DNA of 22,551 nucleotides from an uncultured Prevotella sp. Its GTDB lineage: Bacteria > Bacteroidota > Bacteroidia > Bacteroidales > Bacteroidaceae. Every line of letters begins with the position of its first letter. Within the stretch, counting starts at the first letter, position 1. The translations under genes were made by a program, and so were the position numbers. Of the stretch, positions 14,561-22,159 are shown piece after piece. The notes under the pieces were generated by a model that was given only the letters and a program-made list of their open reading frames with translations, had not been told where the DNA came from and made no database searches. The stretch is taken from the NCBI GenBank assembly GCA_900553965.1, contig USFX01000015.1:1-22551 (forward strand), in the 5' to 3' direction.

Positions 14561-16000
14561 ATGGTAATCGAGATGATAAAGACGACGTACACACAGAAAA
14601 TAGTTGCATGCGCAATGACCGTGGCGGCGGCCATGGGTCTGGCCTCATGTTCCGACTCCTATCCCGGACTGGAATACAATGGTGACAATACCGTGATACA
14701 AAACAACGAGTCGTATGACAAGACTCCAATCATGGTGTTCATCAATCCTCAGAACTTCTTTTCCATCACGGCGACGAGAAGCGGCGGAACAGGACCGTTC
14801 ACGAACCTCTCAAACAAGAAGTATGAGAAATCGATATTCTATGTCTTCGCGTTCAGAGGGACAAAAGATGAACCGGGACATGGCTCACTGTCATACGAAC
14901 CGGATTTGAGTAAGACACGATTTACTGAAAATCTGCCACATGATGATGAGGCGGACAACTGTCTTGTTGATGGCAAGGATTATGATTTTGGCTATCCGGC
15001 AAAGTTGACTCGTGACTATCCCGGTGCATTCGATTTTAAAGATAAAGATTATGTGTCAGGAGATCTTCAAGACAAAGATGACCCGGGGGAGGATGGGACA
15101 TTGTCTGCGCAACTGTATTACAGTACACTCCATCAGGACGTCGGATATAACTTCTTTGCCTATCATATAGACAATCTGGATGAGACGGCAGTGTCCAACA
15201 GACGTCAGAATACCAGCGAAATAGCGTATGATCTGACAATAGACGGAACACAGGATATAATGTGCGGATATGCTCCCGCTCTGACCAGTGACGTTCTTGA
15301 TCCACAGAACTTGAGAATGTCTCCGGAAGAGCGTCAGAACATATTGAATATCGGACTGTATAGCACGTTCGCCGCCCACCGCGGCGTCAATCCGACAGTA
15401 AATCTTGTACATCAGTTGACGCGACTCGACTTTGAGGCTTATCCCGGAGATAAGGAAGCAGGCAAGATAACCATAGAAAAGATTTCTGTTTTGGAGCGCA
15501 CGCATGGACGGCTGGTTGTAGCGCACAAAGATGTTCATAAGGATGGTAGCTTAATCGGATATATGCCATACGATGAACCAAAAGAGCCTATATATTTGAA
15601 AGGTGAGCCTGATAATGAAGGAAATGAGTGTCCGGATTTTGAACCGATTAAGGTAGAATGGCAAGATGGAGATGAATATAAACTCGTTTATGAACGTACA
15701 AGAAAGGAAGTTGGAGGTTCACTCATGTTGCCTGAGGCAGATTCGTATGAAATCACATTGGAATTTACTCAAGAAGGAGTATTAGATACTGATGGACAGC
15801 CAAAACATCTTTATGCAACGTATAATGTAGTAAGGCCTAAAAAGGAAATCTTTCAGCGTGGTTACAATTATACAATCAGTATTGCTGTTTACGGTCTTGA
15901 ACCTATAAAAGTAACGGCGAATATTGCAAATTGGAAAGATGGAGGTGATATAAAGGTTGATGAGGATGACCCTGCTGATGGTGTTGAGATTCATGACTGA
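14561..16000 (+). CDS. Fimbrillin-family (Mfa1-like) lipoprotein, first of three
   Basis: A 479-residue predicted lipoprotein, with lipobox LASC at Cys30 if the ATG at 14561 is used; the ATG at 14573 (MIKTTYTQK) is equally plausible. It shares with the next two genes a TR plus small residue motif (ATRSGG, Arg73), a YHID segment, the signature TIDGTQDIM, an HQLTRLDFEA strand and an ending YNYTISIAVYGLEPIKV...ANW, all typical of Mfa-like fimbrillins. In type V pili such proteins are lipidated, moved to the outer membrane, cut after an arginine and joined by strand exchange. The gap to the DUF5119-like gene is 89 bases and includes an (AT)n run at 14550-14562. From about 15540 the base composition becomes much more AT-rich and stays so through the following gene, a sign of recombination. 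Confidence 0.82.
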   Translation: MVIEMIKTTYTQKIVACAMTVAAAMGLASCSDSYPGLEYNGDNTVIQNNESYDKTPIMVFINPQNFFSITATRSGGTGPFTNLSNKKYEKSIFYVFAFRGTKDEPGHGSLSYEPDLSKTRFTENLPHDDEADNCLVDGKDYDFGYPAKLTRDYPGAFDFKDKDYVSGDLQDKDDPGEDGTLSAQLYYSTLHQDVGYNFFAYHIDNLDETAVSNRRQNTSEIAYDLTIDGTQDIMCGYAPALTSDVLDPQNLRMSPEERQNILNIGLYSTFAAHRGVNPTVNLVHQLTRLDFEAYPGDKEAGKITIEKISVLERTHGRLVVAHKDVHKDGSLIGYMPYDEPKEPIYLKGEPDNEGNECPDFEPIKVEWQDGDEYKLVYERTRKEVGGSLMLPEADSYEITLEFTQEGVLDTDGQPKHLYATYNVVRPKKEIFQRGYNYTISIAVYGLEPIKVTANIANWKDGGDIKVDEDDPADGVEIHD

Positions 16001-16064
16001 CATTAAAATATAGAAACAATAAACTTATAAATAAACTTTAGTATTAATTAAAAAAACTAAGAAA

Positions 16065-17282
16065 ATGAAGAAATCTTTGTTTTTTGCATTTGCAGTAGCA
16101 GGTATGCTCTGCAGTTGCTCATCGGAAGAAACCATCGAAGCCGGTGTCGCTGGTAATGATGGTAGTAATAACTCTGAATTTGTGCCAATTAAACTCGGTA
16201 TGGCAAGTTCTGCAATTACTCGTGGTAGCGGTACTGTTGGAGGTGTAGAGGGTTCTGACGAGAATGTTTGGCACGAGCAAATCGTTAAAGTGTTCATGCT
16301 TGAAAAAGGTAAACTTGAAAAAGCCGTATCGGATGTAGACCTGTTGAAGCAAGTGAATGAAGGCGTTATTTTCTATAATACGCCGTTGAAAACTCCAAAT
16401 GGCATAAATGACGATTATGCATATACAATGGACGAATCTATCAAGTATTATCCTACAGCCGGCGCTTTTGATTTTTGGGCTTATCATGTAGATGAAAGTC
16501 AGGATGCCGTATCTGAGGCAGTGATATCAGAACCTAATGAAATGACTCTTGAAAATGGTTCTAAAGCCCTTTACGTAGACGTTGCTATAGATGGTTCTCA
16601 AGATATAATGGTTGCGAAAGCAGTTCCTTCAGAGGAAAATATAGCAGCAGTGGGAGACGAAAATCGTATATATTCTGCTTATGCTGCACGTAAAAGTGTA
16701 CAGCCGATATTAGAGTTCAAGCATCTCTTATCACGCCTTCAGTTTAATGTATTGGCTGGTGATGAAAATGTCGTAGCTAAAAATATATATGTAAAACAGA
16801 TTCTTGTAAAATCAAAGGCAACAGGTAAACTTATTGTTGCATACGAAGGAACGGAAAGTGTTGATCAACTCGTTATGGATTCAGGGGCAGAATATGTCAA
16901 CTTTGAGTTGAAACGCCGTGAAGAAAGTAATTATACGAATCTCATACCGCTGGAAGATGTACTTGTTGACAGTCAAGAGGGTGTATCTGTAGGTGAGGCT
17001 CTTCTCGTATATCCGGACGAAGAGTATGAAATGACAATAAAACTTGTACAGACCATTCAGACAAATAAGGATGAAGAAGCATTGCCTGCCACTTATGAAT
17101 ATAATACAAAAATTAAACTGCCGCTTTCAGAAAGTGGTGAAATTGTAAAATTTGAGCAGGGCAAATCTTATAATGTTAATATAACAGTATGGGGTCTGGA
17201 GGAAATTAATATTAAGACCGTTCTTAAAGGTTGGGACAATGGTGGTAATGTAGACATTACTCCTGAAGATGATCGCTTCTAA
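16065..17282 (+). CDS. Fimbrillin-family (Mfa1-like) lipoprotein, second of three, AT-rich
   Basis: A 405-residue predicted lipoprotein with a clean signal MKKSLFFAFAVAGM and lipobox LCSC at Cys18. The fimbrillin features are AITRGSG (Arg53), FWAYHVDES, AIDGSQDIMVAKA, the strand LEFKHLLSRLQFNV and the ending YNVNITVWGLEEINI...LKGWDNGGN. Its leader is A-rich with no Shine-Dalgarno sequence (AAAAAAACTAAGAAA before the ATG), a pattern I associate with highly translated Bacteroidetes genes, so this may be the most abundant pilin here. Two sampled 60-base lines are only 37-38% GC, against 53% in the next gene, and codons favour A/T third positions. That suggests this cassette was acquired or exchanged separately. 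Major versus minor subunit status is inference. Confidence 0.85.
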   Translation: MKKSLFFAFAVAGMLCSCSSEETIEAGVAGNDGSNNSEFVPIKLGMASSAITRGSGTVGGVEGSDENVWHEQIVKVFMLEKGKLEKAVSDVDLLKQVNEGVIFYNTPLKTPNGINDDYAYTMDESIKYYPTAGAFDFWAYHVDESQDAVSEAVISEPNEMTLENGSKALYVDVAIDGSQDIMVAKAVPSEENIAAVGDENRIYSAYAARKSVQPILEFKHLLSRLQFNVLAGDENVVAKNIYVKQILVKSKATGKLIVAYEGTESVDQLVMDSGAEYVNFELKRREESNYTNLIPLEDVLVDSQEGVSVGEALLVYPDEEYEMTIKLVQTIQTNKDEEALPATYEYNTKIKLPLSESGEIVKFEQGKSYNVNITVWGLEEINIKTVLKGWDNGGNVDITPEDDRF

Positions 17283-17302
17283 CTAATCCCTAATAGCTGT
17301 TT

Positions 17303-18472
17303 ATGAACAAACACTTATGGATATTCGGCTTTGCTGCCGCATCTGTTCTGGCTGGCTGCTCGGGCGACGACGAAACGTTGTCGTCCGGCAGCGAGGCTGC
17401 TGATGGTGGTGTTGGCGTGGAAGCTCCCGTAGAGATACGTCTGTCGTCAGGCGCAGCCGGCACACGTGCCAGCTTGGAGTCAGATGACGCCGGTCTCTTC
17501 GAGGCCGATGGTCTGGGCATCTTCTGTCTGGCCCATGGAACGCTGAGCGTCAATCCCAATGAGCTGCCGATAGACTGGTCGTATGCCTATGGCAGCGAGC
17601 CCAACTATTCGGCATGGATGGACAATGTGGAGGCAAACGCCGTTTACGAAAAGAATGCAGAGGGCGTAGCCGTGGCCACGAACATCGTGTGGGCTGACGG
17701 TCAGAGACGCTGGTATCCCGTGGGCAACTGGTATAGCTACCACTTCTACGGCTACTATCCCCGCGTCGAAGACTATATGGTCACTGCCGGTTCGCGTCAG
17801 CGTATAGCCTCCATCCCTATCGACGGAACGCAGGACATCATCTGGGGGCGCACGACGTCGGCAGACCCGATGGCCTATTGCGCCAAATATTTCCGTCAGG
17901 CAGGTCGGGAGAACGAGATTCCCTCTCTCGCTTTCAGCCACAGGCTGATGCGTCTCACGTTCAGCTGCGTGCCGGGTGAGGACGCCAGGGGCTCCATTGA
18001 GTCGGCAAAGAAGATGGGCGTCATGAGCATCGCCGTCAAGTCAGTGCCGACGGTGGCCAATCTGATTGTCGCCGACTTGGACGACACCTCTAACGAGGGA
18101 ACAGTCTATTACGATTGGACCAACAACGTGGCCGACTTCCTGCTGAAAGACAGCCTTGACGCCGACTTCCGCGAAGACCACTGGGTTCAGGAGAACGAGA
18201 CGACGCTCGGACAGGGCATCCTTCTGCCCGTTCCTGACGCAGAGATGGCCGCAGCTGGCTTCCGCTATCTCGTTGAGATTACGCTGATGGATCGTGACGG
18301 CAATGTCTTCCGCTCGGAACATCCGATTGAACTGCAGAACTCTGCCGTCTATCAGGCCGGCAAATCTTATAACGTCAAGCTCACCGTTCATGGCCCGCAG
18401 GAGATTTATCTCAATGCGACGCTGGCACCGTGGGAAATCGACGACGACAACATCGGCGGCGTGACTCTCTAA
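17303..18472 (+). CDS. Fimbrillin-family (Mfa1-like) lipoprotein, third of three
   Basis: A 389-residue predicted lipoprotein with lipobox LAGC at Cys19. It has the same family pattern as the two genes before it: a first strand EIRLSSGAAGTRASLES with the candidate processing arginine at 55, aromatic YHFYGYYPR, IPIDGTQDIIWGR, LAFSHRLMRLTFSC, and the ending YNVKLTVHGPQEIYLNATLAPW. It starts 20 bases after the previous stop, so co-transcription is likely. Base composition returns abruptly to the GC-rich level of the rest of the window. Compared with its neighbours it is rich in Trp and Tyr in the middle (WYPVGNWYSYHFYGYYP), which might mark a tip or adhesive subunit; this is only a suggestion. 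Confidence 0.83.
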   Translation: MNKHLWIFGFAAASVLAGCSGDDETLSSGSEAADGGVGVEAPVEIRLSSGAAGTRASLESDDAGLFEADGLGIFCLAHGTLSVNPNELPIDWSYAYGSEPNYSAWMDNVEANAVYEKNAEGVAVATNIVWADGQRRWYPVGNWYSYHFYGYYPRVEDYMVTAGSRQRIASIPIDGTQDIIWGRTTSADPMAYCAKYFRQAGRENEIPSLAFSHRLMRLTFSCVPGEDARGSIESAKKMGVMSIAVKSVPTVANLIVADLDDTSNEGTVYYDWTNNVADFLLKDSLDADFREDHWVQENETTLGQGILLPVPDAEMAAAGFRYLVEITLMDRDGNVFRSEHPIELQNSAVYQAGKSYNVKLTVHGPQEIYLNATLAPWEIDDDNIGGVTL

Positions 18473-18770
18473 ATCCGCGGAGAGCACGACCGTGAATACA
18501 CGGTGTGGAAACACCGGAAGAACTGCGACAGAGCGCACAGACAGCTTTCTTCTTCGTGAGGGCTGTCTCCCAAAAAAGAGGTGGAATTGTCTCTATAAAA
18601 AAGTGGCTGTCTCCACAAGTTTGAGGACTGTCTGTGCGGCTCGCGGTTAATCTATATGTATAACGAAAAAGGACTATTTCCCGCCACCGGATGGCGGGAC
18701 AGAAATCAGGCAGCAGGGCCGCACCGCCATACGCAAAGGCGACCGCCGCGTGCTGCATAACGACAAAGTG
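18473..18770 (+). other. Structured 298-base spacer between the third fimbrillin and the second DUF3575 gene
   Basis: No gene is seen. It holds the hairpin CGGTGTGGAAACACCG (18501-18516, 6-base stem, GGAA loop), which competes with CCGTGAATACACGG (18490-18503) for three bases. Perfect 11-base arms CGCACAGACAG (18534-18544) and its complement (18628-18638) enclose about 83 bases. Inside them are three degenerate copies of a CTGTCTCnnnAAAAAAG-like unit of about 22 bases (18567-18625). A further hairpin, CCCGCCA/TGGCGGG, lies at 18680-18698. None is followed by a T-run. The spacer may split the locus into two transcription units or control read-through. Confidence 0.6.
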
Positions 18771-19325
18771 ATGAAAAAACTACTCTTGATATTCCTCATC
18801 GTAATGGGGTGCCGCAACGCTGACGCTCAGATGTTGGCCGTGAACACGGATGTGGCCACGGACCTGCTGATGACCCCGAGTTTAGGATTTGAACTTGTGA
18901 CGGGTGAACGCTCGACAGTGGGCGTCAACGTATTGGGCTGTAGTAAGCCATGGGGAAAGGATATCAGGCTCATTGGTGTACAGCCGGAATACAGATATTT
19001 CTTCTCCGGCCGTCCCATGCACCGTGAGTTTGTGGGAATAGGAGGCATAGGTGCCTCCTATGACATCACATGGAAAGGAAAAGTTTACGACGGTCTTGCC
19101 CTTGGCGTGGGACTGACGTTCGGCTATGTCTTCAGCATCACACACAGGCTGAACATCGACTGCCACGCCGGTTTCGGCGCAATTATGTATCGCCATAAGG
19201 AGTATTTTGAAAATGATAAATACGACACCGATTACTCCATCGGCGGCATTGAACGCGCTAACGCCAAGGGCTACGTTCTTCTGCCGACACGCATCGGCGT
19301 GTCAGTGTCTTATATACTGAAATAG
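18771..19325 (+). CDS. DUF3575-family outer-membrane protein (short form)
   Basis: A 184-residue protein with signal MKKLLLIFLIVMG and probable cleavage near NADA/QML. The mature start MLAVNTDVATDLLMTPSLGFEL, the VGVNVLG strand, LIGVQPEYRYFF and the final RIGVSVSYILK follow the DUF3575 pattern, which looks like a small eight-strand-type outer-membrane barrel. The frame is open from 18750, but the ATG at 18771 directly precedes the signal peptide and is preferred. It is the second DUF3575 protein in the locus and lacks the long acidic tail of the first. An internal Cys in the signal (VMGC) gives a weak alternative lipobox. Members of this family are often found with fimbrillins, but no biochemical role is established to my knowledge. 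Confidence 0.85.
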   Translation: MKKLLLIFLIVMGCRNADAQMLAVNTDVATDLLMTPSLGFELVTGERSTVGVNVLGCSKPWGKDIRLIGVQPEYRYFFSGRPMHREFVGIGGIGASYDITWKGKVYDGLALGVGLTFGYVFSITHRLNIDCHAGFGAIMYRHKEYFENDKYDTDYSIGGIERANAKGYVLLPTRIGVSVSYILK

Positions 19326-19402
19326 GTTCGCAGATACTATTATATAAAAGGAATAACGTCATAACCATTTAGGTCAACATACAAGAAACTCCGTAAGTAC
19401 AG

Positions 19403-22150
19403 ATGAAAGTCTCTATGAAGTCAGGAAACAAGATATATTCAGCGGCAGCTACCCTCCTGCTGCTCGTCGCCATGCTCAGCCTCGGAACGATTGGGGCAGA
19501 GGCGCAGGAACAGATGCAGATAAGTTTCAAGGTGAAACTTTATAATAAAGTGACTGAAAAAGAGTTCACAGAGCCTGTCTTATATAAAATGTGTGCTAAT
19601 AAGCAGGAGGCAGAGAGGTTGAAAACAGAGTTCGAAAAGATTTTCAATAGTTCAGACCCGCTTCGGATGTATGACAACTGGGCTAAATTTAAGAGAAACA
19701 ACAATATCGTCAGGAAGACAGCGGGTAACGGTAGGGCCAGCGGCTTGAATATTTTGCCGGGAATGGCAATACTCTTGATGGTTGAAGAGGATGGCGTGGC
19801 CGCGATGTTTGAAGTGAAAGAGGGTGTGACAGACTATACCGTGGAGCCTATAAAAGTGCAAAGAACGGGGGAGTTCAGAAAAACCGGAAAGCGACAGCTG
19901 AAACCACGTACGGTTATTATCGAAACGGACAATGGCGAGGAGCAGTTCCGTATCCAGATCCCTATTGACAAGGAGTTGATTAAGGAGTCTTCACGTCTGA
20001 TATTGCAAACATACGCCGTTGACTGTATGACGGATGACACTGTAGCCTATTGCAAACCTATCGTCTATGACGAATCGGAATATCACGGTCTGCAGGACAA
20101 GCGTATGGATTTTGATTTCCACAAGAATGACAAACTTGCTCCGGGATATGCTGACGGCGGTATTCCGGAAATGATAGACACCACAATTATATATATAAAG
20201 AAAGATCCCAAGCGTGATTATAAGGGTCCGAGCAAATATGCCATCGAAGACTATCACCACGTTTATCATGAAAACATGATTGGTGGTTCGTGTCTGAGAA
20301 TACGTCCTTTCAAATTCCTCGACTTCTCAGTTGCCATTCCGGAAATGGAGCTGACGGAAGAATACTACGACATGGCGGAAGATCAGGTGTCAAACGTCGC
20401 CCAAGACTTGCAGCTGAAGTTTGTGACCGGTAAGGACGAACTGACTCAGGACTCCATAAACGAGATTGTACGAATAAAGTTGACAGAAGAGTTGATGTCT
20501 TACGGAAAGTATTTGGTCGCTCCGACTATTGTCGGAACGGCATCGCCGGATGGCGGAGACAAAATCAATCGTGACCTCGCCGGAAGACGCGCACGCAAGG
20601 CGCGGGCGTTCATCAGCCAGTATCTCCCATCAAGAACGTCGCTTTCAGTGAAGGAGTACGTCTACACATGGGATGATGTAGCGGCAGCGTTGGACAAGCG
20701 GCGCAGACCGGATGAGGCAAAGGCAGTGCGTGATGTCATTGCGGCAAGTGGCAAGAACAAACCGGATGGTGCCATGCGTAGCCTTCCGTTCTATGAGACG
20801 TCCGTTGTGCCGATATTGGAGGAAATGCGTGCGATGAAGTGCACATACTCTTATGTCAGTAAGCACGTTTTGACACAGGATGAGGTGGTGAATGTTTATT
20901 TGCGTGACAAACACGATTTTCTTTCTGGAAAGAAGCCGCCATTGTCGAGCGGAGACTTCTATAACCTTTACACAGGATTGGCCAATGATACGATAGAGCA
21001 GGACACAATCACGATGATGGCATATAACTGGTTGAAGAAAATGCCGGAAGAAGAATTGTACACCAAGAGAATTGCGCCGTATGTCTATTATCGCATGGCC
21101 CGTCTCTTGCAGCGTCATGGGACCCCCGACACGCTATTGCTCGCTCCATTCATCGATGATTCTGTAGGTATTAATGTTCCGGTGAATAAGGACGGTGTAA
21201 TAGTGAAGATGAACCGTGCCGACATTTATGTCGCTCAGGCTCTCAACTACTATCAGATGCAGAAGTTCGCCAAGGCACAGGAATATATCAATTGGTTGAA
21301 GGAATATGGGGCGTCTCCCGCCGGACTTGACAAGCTGGAGATGTTCATGAACCTTAAAAACTATTTCGGCAAGGATGAAGAAAATGAGAATTTTATAAAA
21401 GCAAAGAACTTTGTTCTCAATTCCAGCACGGAAAACAAAGCCATATTATATACGGAAATACCGGATTGGCGTCTATCATTCGAAGAGGCCGATGATTTGG
21501 TCACATGTATGGACGACAGCAACCCGAAGAAATGGTATCTCAAAGGCATCCTTTGGGCATCAAGGGCCGAGACTCAGCCGGATATGAGCGCGTATATGCA
21601 GGATGAGACAGAGGACGGCTTCAGAAAGTTGTCCATGGATGAAGAAGACGCCCTGATGATGAAAGACCCGGCGGCATACGCCAAATATCGTCTTGATTTG
21701 GAAGAGTACGAGAAGACTCATGCCAATGAGCCGGTTGTGGAAGTTGAGGAGAAGGACCCCGTCAACACAGACGGAATAAAGCACTATCTGGCTTATTTCC
21801 ATCATAGTTTCCAGCTTGAACCGACATACAAGCGCTATTATTATAGTGAGGGACATGTGGATGACGAAATGCGCAAGAAGCAGAAGTACCTCAAAAAGGA
21901 TTTTGCCGCCTATGAGGAAGTGTTCAAATGGCTGAAGCGCCGTGACGACGCCCGTCGCAAGGAGCTGATGCCGGAAGAGGATGGCGAATCTGATGGCACG
22001 GACGGAGACAACGGAAATGCCGCAGACGAAACAGAGAATGCTGCCGGTAATGGAAATCCCGTCGGTCAGACTGATGCTGTACCGTCCGCCGCAGCACCGA
22101 CGGAAGCCGGAACAGATGCTGATGCAGCAACACCGAAACAAGAGAATTAA
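19403..22150 (+). CDS. Large exported protein with OmpA-like core and helical repeat-like region
   Basis: A 915-residue protein with a signal peptide (hydrophobic 12-29, cleavage near GAEA/QEQ). Residues 36-330 are beta-rich and unfamiliar. Residues about 336-408 look like an OmpA-type peptidoglycan-binding domain: the opening LQLKFVTGKDEL fits LxFxxGKxEL, and IVGTASPDGGDKINRDLAGR plus RARKARAFI fits the G-x-ASPxG...N..L...RA pattern. Residues 480-730 are helical with TPR-like character (YVAQALNYYQMQKFAKAQEYINWL). The end (860-915) is a disordered Asp/Gly/Ala/Thr-rich tail. ATG at 19415 is an alternative start. The following gene begins 9 bases later, so they are co-transcribed. A scaffold linking the appendage machinery to the cell wall would fit, but this is inference. 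I do not recognise a named family for the whole protein. Confidence 0.75.
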   Translation: MKVSMKSGNKIYSAAATLLLLVAMLSLGTIGAEAQEQMQISFKVKLYNKVTEKEFTEPVLYKMCANKQEAERLKTEFEKIFNSSDPLRMYDNWAKFKRNNNIVRKTAGNGRASGLNILPGMAILLMVEEDGVAAMFEVKEGVTDYTVEPIKVQRTGEFRKTGKRQLKPRTVIIETDNGEEQFRIQIPIDKELIKESSRLILQTYAVDCMTDDTVAYCKPIVYDESEYHGLQDKRMDFDFHKNDKLAPGYADGGIPEMIDTTIIYIKKDPKRDYKGPSKYAIEDYHHVYHENMIGGSCLRIRPFKFLDFSVAIPEMELTEEYYDMAEDQVSNVAQDLQLKFVTGKDELTQDSINEIVRIKLTEELMSYGKYLVAPTIVGTASPDGGDKINRDLAGRRARKARAFISQYLPSRTSLSVKEYVYTWDDVAAALDKRRRPDEAKAVRDVIAASGKNKPDGAMRSLPFYETSVVPILEEMRAMKCTYSYVSKHVLTQDEVVNVYLRDKHDFLSGKKPPLSSGDFYNLYTGLANDTIEQDTITMMAYNWLKKMPEEELYTKRIAPYVYYRMARLLQRHGTPDTLLLAPFIDDSVGINVPVNKDGVIVKMNRADIYVAQALNYYQMQKFAKAQEYINWLKEYGASPAGLDKLEMFMNLKNYFGKDEENENFIKAKNFVLNSSTENKAILYTEIPDWRLSFEEADDLVTCMDDSNPKKWYLKGILWASRAETQPDMSAYMQDETEDGFRKLSMDEEDALMMKDPAAYAKYRLDLEEYEKTHANEPVVEVEEKDPVNTDGIKHYLAYFHHSFQLEPTYKRYYYSEGHVDDEMRKKQKYLKKDFAAYEEVFKWLKRRDDARRKELMPEEDGESDGTDGDNGNAADETENAAGNGNPVGQTDAVPSAAAPTEAGTDADAATPKQEN

Positions 22151-22159
22151 GAAGAAAAG

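Noticed and set aside
18411..18758. A 115-codon minus-strand frame in the spacer before the second DUF3575 gene
   Set aside because: The Cys/Arg-rich product has no family features and overlaps the 3' end of the third fimbrillin. The inverted repeats explain the open stretch better.
18660..18770. Possible tRNA or other structured RNA gene, suggested by the GC-rich hairpins
   Set aside because: No T-loop GTTCRAN motif, acceptor stem pairing or cloverleaf could be found; only isolated hairpins.
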